DNA from: Membranipora membranacea
Taxonomy: Eukaryota; Bryozoa; Gymnolaemata; Cheilostomatida; Membraniporidae
Direction of reading: 5' to 3'
Length of the DNA: 64,000 nucleotides
Assembly: GCA_914767715.1 (NCBI GenBank)
Contig: OU612067.1
Span: 2,356,001 to 2,420,000, forward strand
A program made the translations under genes and the position numbers. Positions 15,501 through 24,884 of this stretch are shown one piece after another. Numbering within the stretch: the stretch's first letter is position 1; each line of letters starts with the position of its first letter. The notes under the pieces were generated by a model. The model searched no databases. It saw only the letters and a program-made list of their open reading frames with translations, and had not been told where the DNA came from.

Positions 15501-16412
15501 TAGATACGCTTAATTGTCAGATCATCTGTATCCATAACCTGAAATTAATATAGGAGTGTATAGTCATCAAACTGGCGAGTTATTTTGTTGCCCTATGATT
15601 ACCGAACATGTGAGGCCCTATGTAACTCGATATTATCAATTAAAACAATTGATATCACTAGCTGGGGCTACAGTAGCCTGTCTTAACAAGCTTTGTTCGC
15701 TGCTCAATGTCGAGCAGCCTATTATTAATTATTGTCTTCTCTTGCGATCGGGTAGAGCAGCGCAAGAGATGACAAGCTTTGTCCCCCCCCCCCCACCGAA
15801 CAAAGCTTGTTAAGACAGGCTAGGGCTACAGGTGATGAAGGTCAGATCAATCACTGTATTTGTTCTCGTTGACAACAAGTTTTTTCTTCAATTACAAATA
15901 CAATTAGAAAGAATGAGCAAACACAAAAGCCCCAAAACTCCAGAGCTGATTTATCTAGAGAGCCCCCAGCTTTTGGACAATGTCTAATTCATCGAACATA
16001 GAAATTGCAGGTATATGCCAGGTTGGATTGTCATTTTATCATGACTAGTGAAGTGAGAGAGAAAAATAATGAATGAATAGGTCATAATCATAGGCCTAGA
16101 TCTAAGTAGGCTAGCTGGCCAAGTTCAATTATTTCAAATGCAGGCACCTTAACCAGCATGACTCCCATCAACAAGTGAGGCTATAACAGCATATGAGTCC
16201 TCATAAACAAACTAAAAATATACACTCACAAGTGCTTCGGCTCCAACTTCCACTCTCTTGCAGCTGTAAACTCCAGTTCCATGAATGACTTTTCTTGCAA
16301 AATCAACTTGAAGATCTAAATTCAAGTCTGTTACTACACATTCCTCTGGTCTTGAGTACGAGCTAGGATCTCCCGGACTCAGTCGTTCGACTTTGGTACC
16401 ATTGTCAGTCAT
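521..16412 (-). CDS. LTA4H: Leukotriene A4 hydrolase-like M1 zinc aminopeptidase (multi-exon, 3' end outside window)
   Basis: Bifunctional M1 metallopeptidase family; in vertebrates the cytosolic enzyme converts LTA4 to LTB4 and trims tripeptides. Exons read from splice sites and phase: 16230-16412, 15399-15538, 15010-15190, 14618-14769, 14079-14151, 7883-8023, 7241-7447, then either 6814-6961 or 5996-6140, then 5640-5743, 5201-5271, 1497-1638, 1159-1241, 521-625. Phases agree at every junction, giving about 576 codons; the human protein has 611, so the last ~35 residues lie beyond the left edge. Visible motifs: GGMEN (exon 6), HEISHSW with downstream NEG (zinc site, exon 7), PYERG carrying the proton-donor Tyr (exon 8), and GRMKF (exon 13), equivalent to the human substrate-carboxylate residues Arg563/Lys565. 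Start: ATG at 16412 opens the first exon. Aminopeptidase B is the closest alternative, but the similarity to LTA4H runs end to end. Confidence 0.93.
866..1092 (+). repeat. tRNA-derived SINE copy (diverged)
   Basis: The segment starts with a tRNA-like head: a box A-like stretch (GGTCTAACAGTTCACGG) and a decayed box B (GAGGTTCAGG). It continues into a core with GGACATAAAATATCAGG followed by GTCCGCTGTGT. The same order of head and core occurs at 47643-47938, and the core recurs inverted near 20040-20175. It lies in the LTA4H intron between the last two visible exons. Boundaries are approximate and no target duplication was identified. Confidence 0.6.
3044..3367 (+). CDS. Orphan BED-type zinc-finger exon inside an LTA4H intron
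   Basis: A 108-codon open exon starting with ATG and ending at a GTAGGC donor. Residues 20-45 form a BED finger: CVNC, then a spacer ending YHLKAAH (C-x2-C...H-x4-H type). The rest is a Ser/Thr/Arg-rich low-complexity tail with DCLEYHK at the end. BED fingers bind DNA and are typical of hAT transposases and of host genes derived from them. It lies opposite LTA4H in intron 1639-5200. No downstream exon was recognised, so it may be an isolated remnant. Confidence 0.55.
5996..6140 (-). CDS. LTA4H: LTA4H alternative exon 8b
   Basis: A 145-bp exon (3n+1) encoding VQDYGDKH through LVGGA, homologous to exon 8a along its full length. Unlike 8a, it keeps Asp at the position of human Asp375 (HPDEAF). 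It shares Phe at the Tyr378 position and the PYERG proton-donor Tyr. It is the copy more like the human enzyme at the start of the exon. Splice sites are a TAG acceptor and a GTTAG donor. Its end phase joins correctly to exon 5640-5743. Confidence 0.87.
6814..6961 (-). CDS. LTA4H: LTA4H alternative exon 8a
   Basis: This 148-bp exon (3n+1) encodes the segment from VHEDLG to LVGGS. It covers the same protein region as the next exon, 5996-6140. It keeps the PYERG motif with the catalytic Tyr. By alignment to human LTA4H it has Glu where human has Asp375, and Phe where human has Tyr378. It has its own AG acceptor and GTAAGG donor. Since both copies are 3n+1, including both would shift the frame, so they are predicted to be mutually exclusive. 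It could instead be a decaying duplicate, but it has no stop or frameshift. Confidence 0.85.
7241..7447 (-). CDS. LTA4H: LTA4H exon 7, catalytic zinc-binding exon
   Basis: A 207-bp exon in phase 0 at both ends. It encodes the M1 zinc signature HEISHSW followed 18 residues later by the glutamate of WLNEG, the complete HExxH-x18-E set. A GTAAGT donor sits just below 7241 and a TAG acceptor just above 7447. The residues that define metallopeptidase activity are intact, so the gene is not obviously a pseudogene. Confidence 0.93.
7648..7737. repeat. 8-bp tandem minisatellite (GTCTGTGA)n
   Basis: About eleven near-perfect tandem copies of the octamer GTCTGTGA, in the LTA4H intron between exons 7 and 6. 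No coding role; the open frames over it are repeat artefacts. Confidence 0.95.
9410..9556. promoter_or_regulatory. Cluster of octamer (POU-type) motifs upstream of the CGGBP1-like exon
   Basis: Two exact ATGCAAAT octamers (9410-9417 and 9489-9496) occur within 90 bp, together with TATATGCATGCA, ATATGCATTG and GCGATATGCAC. The cluster ends about 80 bp before the ATG of the exon at 9637. POU-domain factors bind ATGCAAAT; a promoter or enhancer role here is inference from position only. Such AT-rich words are not rare by chance. Confidence 0.3.
9637..9846 (+). CDS. CGGBP1-like BED/C2H2 zinc-finger exon
   Basis: A 70-codon exon ending at a GTACGT donor. It contains [12 protein letters not shown] followed by [15 protein letters not shown] and HIASGKH: a C-x2-C...H-x5-H finger in the arrangement of the CGG-triplet-binding protein CGGBP1 and its transposon-derived relatives. 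It lies in the big LTA4H intron on the opposite strand. The next exon is not certain: the phase-0 end would be compatible with the shared exon at 11757, but that exon completes a different BED finger. It may be a separate gene or a remnant. Confidence 0.55.
10322..10474 (+). CDS. Alternative first exon A of the nested BED gene
   Basis: 51 codons, ATG to a GTAAGA donor, phase 0. It shares most residues with the exon at 11270, including DHYEFPP and the run from RTICRHC to NSIAT. It differs at scattered positions such as CDKTRSN against SERISSN in the finger loop. Either exon can join 11757. Confidence 0.7.
10322..13256 (+). CDS. BED zinc-finger gene nested in the LTA4H intron, with two alternative first exons
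   Basis: Five exon positions fit in phase: a first exon (10322-10474 or 11270-11422), then 11757-11853, 12057-12188, 12355-12608 and 13056-13256 (TAA). The first exon encodes [10 protein letters not shown] and ends at HLK. The next begins [12 protein letters not shown] and so supplies the last histidines, meaning the BED finger is built across the splice. The middle exons encode a Ser/Pro/Ala-rich linker, with [10 protein letters not shown] and [10 protein letters not shown]. The last encodes a basic patch ([10 protein letters not shown]) and a probable helical region ending AISWRMGV. No transposase domain is present, so this is probably a small host DNA-binding protein. Its function is unknown. 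Confidence 0.75.
11270..11422 (+). CDS. Alternative first exon B of the nested BED gene
   Basis: Exactly the same length (153 bp) and phase as exon A, with its own ATG and a GTTAGT donor. The sequence upstream of each copy differs, which suggests separate promoters after a local duplication of about 950 bp. It is the copy closer to the shared exon. Confidence 0.7.
13257..14078. other. Remainder of the LTA4H intron, no gene recognised
   Basis: AT-rich sequence between the stop of the nested BED gene and LTA4H exon 5. It probably includes the 3' UTR of the BED gene. I see no conserved coding block or repeat boundary. Confidence 0.5.
15674..15822. mobile_element. 149-bp MITE with 26-bp perfect TIRs and 9-bp TSD
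   Basis: The ends are perfect inverted repeats beginning TAGCCTGTCTTAACAAGC, and the element is flanked on both sides by GGGCTACAG (15665-15673 and 15823-15831). A 9-bp duplication points to the Mutator superfamily. The interior contains further short inverted repeats (GCTGCTC/GAGCAGC and TCTCTTGCG/CGCAAGAGA) and a poly-C tract. It lies in LTA4H intron 1. The intact TSD and perfect TIRs suggest a recent insertion. Confidence 0.9.
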
Positions 16413-16634
16413 TTTTCCAACTATTTTCCCTCACAACTTTCAACAGTGATGAAACTTCAAACTTATTTTTAAGAGAAAATTAAAAATGAAGCCGCATCTT
16501 TGTACCTCCTTTTTCAGATGGACTGAGATCCTATGTACAGATATTGTGTTTCTCATGGATAACTGCACTAGCCACAATCCACTCACACATTAGGTTTTGG
16601 TGAAAAAAGGTAAAGCGGGAGAGGTGGGTAATTC

Positions 16635-16820
16635 GGTATTGCGACAATTAAACCCATGCAGATAGACCCATAACTAATTAGACCCAAACAATAAAACCCA
16701 ATACAAATTAGACCCACTACAAACTAGACCCAGAACAAATTAGACCAATATATAATTACGATTGATAAAGACTGCAAAACAAGCCTATACTCATGTGATA
16801 GCTATCTCCTGATTGGCCAC
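16635..16820. repeat. Left TIR of the Phantom element
   Basis: About 186 bp. The outer ~110 bp is made of degenerate 14-17 bp subrepeats containing TAGACCCA. The inner part (to CTGATTGGCCA) is non-repetitive and matches the right end near 29782-29872 in inverted orientation, including the stretch around GCAAAACAAGCCTATACTC. Confidence 0.85.
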
Positions 16821-19800
16821 ATTTACACATTTTGCTTTTTCCAACCGAATTATTTAGACCCATTGCAATGATTGGCTGAATACAGGTAACCAAATAGACC
16901 CAGCAATTTCATTGGCTAACAGATTAATTTTTGTATTTTGCATTCCAGCTATAGACCACACATAGATTGTAGAGGTTGTCCCCTGTTTATGAATGGGTAG
17001 AAAACTTACAAAAATAAAAGCATACTTAAAACTGTTACTCTTGCTTAAAAAATATCATGCAATACGTTTGACAGTTGAAACATGAATGCGGCATTGAAAA
17101 TAAAAATTAAGCTAAATGACTGGTGGGGCATTTTTTTTCTCTTTTGGCCATATTTTAAAACAAGTAATTTCATTCAAGGATAATGTTATTATCATATCAT
17201 AATAATATCGATATTTATTAAAGGTGGTCGATTGGTTATTGATGAGCATGCTGTTAGGTACTGGTGAGTGTACGGCTTGTATTTCAATAATTATATTTGT
17301 ATTGACGGGACTAAATGTAAAATGGAAGGCAAGCTGTGTTATAGTGACAACTGAATGCTCAATATACAACTCGTCTGCAGATGCCAATGAATTTTTTATT
17401 GATGGTTAATACTCTATTTGCATAAATACGGTTGGCACGTAACAAATTGCTCGCCAGAAAAATATCTATGTACAGTAAGATTTTATTTGATTTTTTTGAA
17501 AACATTAAGTTGTGAGCTCCTCAGTTCTCTAAGCTCTTAACCAGGTGATTCAGCGAACACGAAGCAAAGCACCTGACAGGAAAACATAAACGGAACACAC
17601 CACCCGGACTTAAAACCTTTGAAGAGACAAGGCAAGCTGATACCGAGTTTGCAAGCATTGGACACCTAATAGACTTGATATTTACCATGGAAATCTAATT
17701 TTTATATGTGGATGTGTAATTTTCCCTCGGTAATCTTTTACGTATTATATTTAATTTAAATGGAATTTATTTTTGTATCACGATTTATATCAATCTCCGC
17801 TATTCAAACCCACACCAACCCACATCGCCCGAGTTATGGACATCTCCGACCTCCCCCATTACATTTAAAACCGGGCAGAAATCAAGGCCTAGCAGTTCTT
17901 CTTGTAGACCCTTCACTGTATATTTGGGCTGCACTTTTTGAGAGTTACTTGGCTTATTTTTTCTAATTTTAAAACAGAGCTGGACATTCTATTATAAATG
18001 AATAAACTAGATAAAACACCTTTTGTATGGAGTTGCCCACCGCCTCAGCTGCAAAGGAGACTAAAAACTAAGACTTAAACATGATAATCATCAATGCTTA
18101 CTGAGAGGCAACTGCCTGTTCCCTTCGTTTAGTCTTTCGCCTCCAGCTCCAGTGGGAATATCTGATCAAGTTTAATCATGATCTTTATATTGTTTGCAGC
18201 ATGAGTGCTCAGCTTCTTGTGGGAGATTCTGCTATGATTGTACGGATCAGTGGCTCTGGGTTTCTCTGGAGCTAGTGACCCTAGACTCAAGGATAAACAA
18301 TAGGTCTCAGAACTATAGCTTTTTTGTGAGGAACACAAATAAACAGGATCAGCTAGCACTAAAAATACATCATTACATATTTAGTTACCAGGGAAGGGTT
18401 CTTTTGAGCTATATCCTCACTCAAAACATTGAGCTCATCGCTCAAAACATATTTTGCTCTTTTGTCATTCATCTCAGCATTGATCAACCAGAAAATAATT
18501 CCAGCAACTTTCAATTAAAATCTCAGCTAAACAACTGCATGTCATCAGATTTTGGGGCGCTACAAATGTGAAAGAGCTAGAATTTTCTATCTGGTTAACA
18601 AAATAGAGTTTTCATTGATCATTGATTTGAGAAACACGCTTAGTACTTATGTGGTCCATCTTGAATAATACTCAGACTCAGACTCATACATCATACTTCT
18701 GAGGGACTGTCTCCTTCTATAGTTGTATGCCCTGTTTGTTTGACCAGCAGAATATTTTTCCTGAAAGCTTTTCATAAAATGAGACTGAAAGTATTATCTG
18801 TCTATATATATGAATATAATATACTCTCCATGTACATGGTTGTAAGTTGGCCAAGATACTTTGTGTAATGATTGTTGCCATATGTACCAATATGAGCATT
18901 ATAAAATTTCCATTTGTGAATATAACACATTCCATCCGAGAGCAGAATATCAATATTGTACTACCATAGACCTACAACAGTTCAAAGCGCGCTCATTATC
19001 ATAGGGTTTCTCGTTACCATCTTATGCAAATGTCTTTATATCCGACACTGTCATTAAGATGGACTGTTTTTTTACTTGCTATCTGGTCTTAACTAGTAAA
19101 AATACACATAAATAATCGATTGATAACAAAATGAATCAGCAATTTTTTTTGTTCTGCCCAGAGAAACACCAAGACTAGAAAAGCGACGAAATAACAGTGA
19201 ATAATAAAACCAGCCAATTATGTCTGCCAACCAAATTCCGTTTACAACACATCCACAGAGCACTTTTCAGCCAATCTGTTGGCCTGCGCCCTTCTCCAAG
19301 TTCACTTGAAAAGTCAACAGCAACCAAAAACGATCATAAAGGATTGATTTTATGAAGCTGAGCCAAACGTAGATTTATTGAATGTCAAAGTATGTTTTTC
19401 AGAAGAATAAGAATATGATCTTCAACCAATGTTGGAAGGGAAAGTGCAAATCAAGATTGATGATGGAATCATAGAAGGTAGATATTTATGTATGTTTGTA
19501 GTTTAAGTGGCTCAATTAAATTATGGAAAGTATACGGTTCTCATGTCCTCTACAGTGGTGATGGTCTGTGGTGGGATAACTCAGCTGTTATGTGATTTTG
19601 ACAATCATGAGTTGATTAACAAAGTGAGAGCAGATCAAGGAGTGTAGGAGAATTACCTCAACTTCTTGAACAGATAAACAATGAAATTTTCGACGGAAGA
19701 AAAACTAAGCCAGCCATCAGAATAAGAGTTACCAACTACTTTGTAAAGGGAAGACAACTAGTCCTAGTTAATTTGCATTATCTCCCTCCTGGTCAATTTG

Positions 19801-19929
19801 CCAAGTATCTACAGCAAACTAGTCTAAATGCTCAGGCCATTGTATGTACGGTAAATGGCATTGAACACTTCTTTTTGCAACACATAAACCCACTATCCGA
19901 TTCATATTTTTATCTATACTGTACAATTC

Positions 19930-20175
19930 AGGTAATGCTGGTGTAGCCTAACGTGTCAATTTGACACCTAAAGATCAGGATCCCAAATCTAATCCCTCTC
20001 CACATGCATGGGCATGGGTTTGACCCTTCTTGCTTATAGCAGTTATTTTTATGAACAAACAATAGACCTCTAGTGTTTATCGACCTCATCCTAACAGACA
20101 TGACCAGCTGGGATGGGTGGCTGGCAAATACAAAATCATTGTTGACGCCACCCAAGTAGGGAATCAAACATAGAG
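19930..20175 (-). repeat. Possible diverged SINE copy inside the Phantom
   Basis: Read on the minus strand, this has TTTGCCAGCCACCCATCCC, then GATAAACACTAGAGGTCTAT. This matches the core of the SINE at 47643-47938 in order and spacing. The tRNA-like head is poorly preserved, so the call rests on the core. Confidence 0.45.
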
Positions 20176-21548
20176 TGCATCATTCTGATATGCATGTTGA
20201 TGCATATGATAATATTACTATGGAGCCTGTATCTGTCTTGAAACAATAAAATCACAAATCAATATCTCGATTTACAGCTAATAAGAGTGATAGGATTAGA
20301 CTGGGTTTTATGTGATTGTGTTTTTTGGGATATCATAGTTGAGCTCTTAAAAAAAAGTTGTAGGGCTCCTTGGCCAAATCTATGATTGGTATAATTAAAT
20401 AGCTTTGAAATTTGTCAGATAGTTTAATAGGAAATGAGCCATACAAATAATTATTATTAATTACCCACTTCAGCGCTGTGGACTGGGTTTTGAAGAATTA
20501 CAGAATGGCCCAACGATGAGCCATATGTTGGGTATTTATTGTACAATAGACCTACAGTGAAGAATAACGTAATGTCACGACGGTGAGCCATAGGTTGGGC
20601 TCCTATTTTTCAATGCACCTACAGTGAAGAATTAGAGTGGCACAACGTTGAACACATGCACAAATTGCATAAAGTTTATCAAAAAAACTATTAATTGCAC
20701 AGCTTGTGAGTAAAATGGAGCGTGTCTGTACAAACAGGAACCATGAGATGTGAATGGAGTGCTGCTCCTGTGAGCAGTGGGTATGTGGATACTGTGCCTC
20801 AATCAACAGGAGCACCTGGAAACATTTCTCTAAAAAACTCGCAATATTCATTTGTCGGCACTGCGTTTTTGACAAGGCCTCAGGAGAATACAGCTTTCGT
20901 GGTGCACTAACGAGGTGAGTGATAAAACCTTGCTGCCTCAAAGAACTTGGTTAGACTTCATAATATAGGAGGTTTAGTGTTGAGGAGGTCATTCTTCAAT
21001 AGTTCTAATGCCCAAACGTTGGCCAGTGTTGGTGGTTGACAATGGATTGCTACCAATAAAAACAATACAAAACTGTCCTTGGATATAAATTTATTTATTA
21101 AATCTACATCGGACCATTTACAACATTTCTCTGTTAAAATCAAGATAGGACATGCAGGACCAGCATTGACCTTTAAATAATTCAGTATGAGGAGCGGGCT
21201 GGGATATTTTGGTACACAAATTAAAAATCTGATTGAGACATTTCTGTTTGTTCTAAACTAAATAACTGCTGATCGATATCTATATGATTGTAAGTGCTGA
21301 AATAGGAATATAAACCACCTGACCGAATGGACTGTTAAATAAAAACCTAAAGATTATCCTCAGACCATGTTTTATGATTTTTTTGTTTTATATCATTTTA
21401 TGCTCGTGCAGACTGGCCAAAAAATTTTTCATAAAAAGTTGTTGGTGTTTAGGAAGCCGAACACCTCCCACACACCATTGAGGGCTGGCTGTGCTAAAAA
21501 TAACGTGGTTATTTATATATAAACATTAAAATTATAATTTTCAGGTAG

Positions 21549-21771
21549 AGAATGTAACACCTCAACCCAAATCCTGAATTACTTCCTGCCACAAACACCA
21601 AAGAGGTACAAGCCTCTTGCCACTCAGGCAGATGGTAATTGTTTGTTCCGTGCTGTGTCCAAGGCTGTTCATGACACAGAAGAACATCATCTCAGTCTCC
21701 GATTACACACTGTGTTGGAACTAGTTATGAATCAACTATTTTACAGCCAAAGCAGGTTGATAGAATTGAAT
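21549..21771 (+). pseudogene. OTU protease catalytic-cysteine exon
   Basis: 74 codons, phase 1 to phase 0. It encodes RECNTSTQILNYFLP, KRYKPLATQADGNCLFRAVS and a long helix-like segment (LSLRLHTVLELVMNQL). The D-G-N-C-L-F-R signature is the OTU active-site loop. The exon itself is open, with a TAG acceptor and a GTAAGA donor. Confidence 0.85.
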
Positions 21772-23092
21772 GTAAGAACCTTTAACCTAATTATCTCACA
21801 TGTTTGAAATTAAATCTTCCAAATGTTGGATCACCGATAATATTTCTAAGGCTGAGGAATTTTATTTTGAAGGTCAAAACCGGTGCATGATAGAGAAAAT
21901 ATATGCAAATATATCAATGATGCCGTTGTGCTACCGGGAAGATCACAGAGTGCAACCTCTATACACGCATTGTCAGCTATATACAAAAGACCAATCAGGA
22001 CATTGTATCCAGCAATCGAGCATCTGGACATACCAGACAACTGTACCACCATCCATGGAGAGTGTTGTCAACTTGTACTGTCCAGTTGCAATTGTAATGG
22101 AGTGGAAATTTCAAAAAATTACAAGATGAATTGGGTCAAGTATTAGGGTCCAAAACTTTCTAGCATCCATACTCAGAGATTTTACGTATTGCAAGTCATG
22201 GGACTTCCCATACCCAAGTGACTTTATTCCCATCCTAATTGAGCAAGAGTCAGACGTTTTGACTGTTCTCCAACCTACACCATATGATTGCTCTTGCTCG
22301 TACTCTTGAGCAAAGGTTGAGAGTAGTTATGCCTATCTGAACTTCTTCAACACCAGATGCAACAGAGAGTTGGAATTGATTAATCCAAGACTTTTCTGTT
22401 TAGATCTTTGATGTCATTGATGATAATGGTCAAAGCTCATCAAGGAATACCAATCTCAATGCCAAAGGTCAGCTCAAAGAACTTTGATGGAGGTATTGGT
22501 GGTTTTCAGTAAGGCCATTAGCACAACTTGATCCACATTTCAAAACTTTTAAACTTCTTTACGTCCCACTAGCTGCTACCCTATTAGCCAATTTCAAACA
22601 TACCTGGAACATAGCTAGTTAAATGCAAAGTTACAAGTTATTGATTATTTCATTTCTGGTTCTATACCCTTTCATTCAAATTCATCTTGGACATTTGGCC
22701 CCAATCTCACGTATGCTTGTCAGAAATTTTTGTATCAACAGGCTTTCTATTCTAAAATGCAAAGTTTTGATTCAATTTACCCAAATGTTACATAAGTGGT
22801 CAGGTGTTGAATGTGAATCTCTAATATAATGATTGAATATATTTGTACATTCAGGTGAGTCAGATTTCGTCAAATCTCCAGTGGAGACAGTTGGTGCAGG
22901 AGTTAATAAACAAACAGTAAGTGCTGCTCTAAGTTTGTAAAGCTTAACTTGGTAGAAGAAAATATAACCTCGTGGTTTGCACAAACTTCATTCAATATTA
23001 ACAATCTAACAACAAAATACGAATATTATGATATAAAAATAAAATGAAACAACATGTCCTGGCTGTGACACATCTTATTGTTTCATTGTATT

Positions 23093-23960
23093 GTCTTTAG
23101 GATGATAAATTTCCCCCAGGTCAAAGGAAACAACCCAAGGATGAAAGGAGATCAAGATCATAATATTTTAGTTGAGTGTTGTCGAGAATTTTTTAACTAG
23201 AAACACTGCTGGTTCAATGAATCTTGTACATAAGATAATTCCTTCCATCATCACTACTGAAATACTTTGGTTAAAAAAAACGTCATCTCCACAAGGTGGA
23301 TTGAGCCAGCACAACAACAGAGAATGTTCAAGTTACCTCCACAGGTAAATAGGCGTTACAGATAAGCCCTATGAGTATACTAAAATGTTTTTTTTCCCTT
23401 TATACATTATTTCCTTTTTATTTTAAGGACATAAAGGAGACCCAGAAGAAGTGTGTACCAGTACGACAACGGAAAATTTTTAAGTTATCAACAAAAATAA
23501 TTATACATTACAGATAAGCCCTTTTAAATATATGGTATCAATTGGTAATTGGTTATCAATTGTTTCACTGTTTTGTCTTTAGGATGATAAAGTTTCCCCA
23601 GAGACGAAGAAAAGATTCCCCGATGAAGGAGAATCATACGAGGACTCCTTACCCTCTCTAGAGGAGGTAAACCACCATAACTCCAGATCATAATATTTTA
23701 ATTGAGTTTTGTTGTGATCATTTTATGTTTTCTTCTGTCATCACTACTAAGATATTTTGCTGGAGGAAAAAATTCAATCTCCACAGGATGGATTGTTCAC
23801 AAATTACAGCCTGAGTATGCTAAAAGGTTTTGTATCATTTCATACATTATTTCCTTTTCATTTTAAGGATATAAAGGACACTCAGATAAAGTCTATTCCA
23901 GCACGACAAAGTTAAAGTTACCGTCACAGGTAAATAAACTTACAGGTGTAGATGTAGACA
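23093..23960 (+). repeat. Two tandem copies of a ~440-480 bp exon-bearing unit inside the Phantom
   Basis: Blocks beginning TGTCTTTAGGATGATAAA recur at about 23093 and 23576. Blocks beginning GGAYATAAAGGA recur at about 23428 and 23867. The second copy encodes a short acidic exon, ETKKRFPDEGESYEDSLPSL. The first copy is interrupted by a stop after a similar beginning. This looks like local exon duplication between the OTU and transposase genes. Confidence 0.6.
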
Positions 23961-24884
23961 GGAAAATATATCAAAATTACAAATAAGCCCTTTTAAATCA
24001 TTCTGCGCATGCTCAGCTCTGGGCATGAGCTGATCTCTGCAAAATTGAGTCGCGGAATTCCGAAGCCATCTGATTGGCTACCTGCTCTGGTGGCATGCTC
24101 CCCAATGCGTGCGAAATTGTTAACAATAGTTATCCTCTCTGGTCACTATTAGCTGATTTTGATTGGCAGTTCATTCAGGGGCTATCTGATTATCCCTGAC
24201 CAAATTCGCTATCAGAACCCAAACTAAACTCATTATTCTTGCATATGCGCAAATTAAAGTCACGCAAGATGCATACGACTTACGACATCTCTTTTGTGGT
24301 AATGATAGCCTAGTTTATCAGTGATCTACATGCCCAGTCAGATCACGAGAGTCAGTATGCTTTTAAATGTATGGTATCAATTGGTTGGGGTCCATTTTCG
24401 CATTTGTTTATTTTATTACTCACATCATTTCTTGTATGCCACTCATCGCTAGGATTTCTCTGATTTGTTGCAGAAGCAGCCAGGAGTTGATCATACTTAT
24501 CCTTCTGAGCCTAAGACAAAAAAGACACGTACAGAGAATGTGGAAGGGTATATATATAACTGCTGTAAAATAAACCTTGCCAACAGTTCCCAACAAAATA
24601 TTGTGTTATTTAACATGGAAATTACATCATCAACAACATGTTTTTCTAAACTCCACATAATCGTGAAGGCCAGAGCTATACACTCAGGACTTATGTTTTA
24701 ACAGTTATGTTTATAGCAATCTTCAAATTGTTGGGTCATAAAAATAACTCGATAGTTTAAAACGCGGTTGAACTGATCTTTCCTCTCAAATTGCCCATAC
24801 TTTGTACTAGTCTGATTGATGTTATATTAATTTTAGTGCAATTCAGCAGTTCCGAGCAACCGAAAAATACACAGTAGTGTGAGA

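Larger units (their letters stand above)
19424..22915 (+). pseudogene. Phantom accessory gene: unknown N-terminal region, PHD-like finger and OTU cysteine protease
   Basis: Probable exons: 19424-19483 and 19559-19930 (unrecognised, containing GGITQLLCDFDNHELI and later NLHYLPPGQFAKYLQQ), 20711-20914 (Cys/His-rich, CCSCEQWVCGYC...ICRHC, PHD-like), 21549-21771 (OTU N-terminal half with catalytic ADGNCLFRAVS), about 21883-22148 (OTU second half with YKRPIRTLYPAI) and 22855-22914. The splice from 20914 to 21549 keeps phase, so the PHD-like exon and OTU belong to one protein. OTU domains are thiol proteases that usually remove ubiquitin. Breaks: an in-frame TGA inside the PHD exon, an in-frame TAG or frameshift near 19645, and doubtful phase at 21883. 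The exact extent is uncertain. Confidence 0.65.

Noticed and set aside
18194-18571. 125-codon plus ORF inside the Phantom
   Set aside because: No splice-consistent neighbours, no recognisable motif and overlapping open frames on the other strand; probably chance.
24003-24340. CpG-rich promoter for the Phantom transposase
   Set aside because: The block has short inverted ends (GCGCATGC / GCATATGCGC) and repeated GATTGGC words, more like a small inserted repeat. No start-site evidence.
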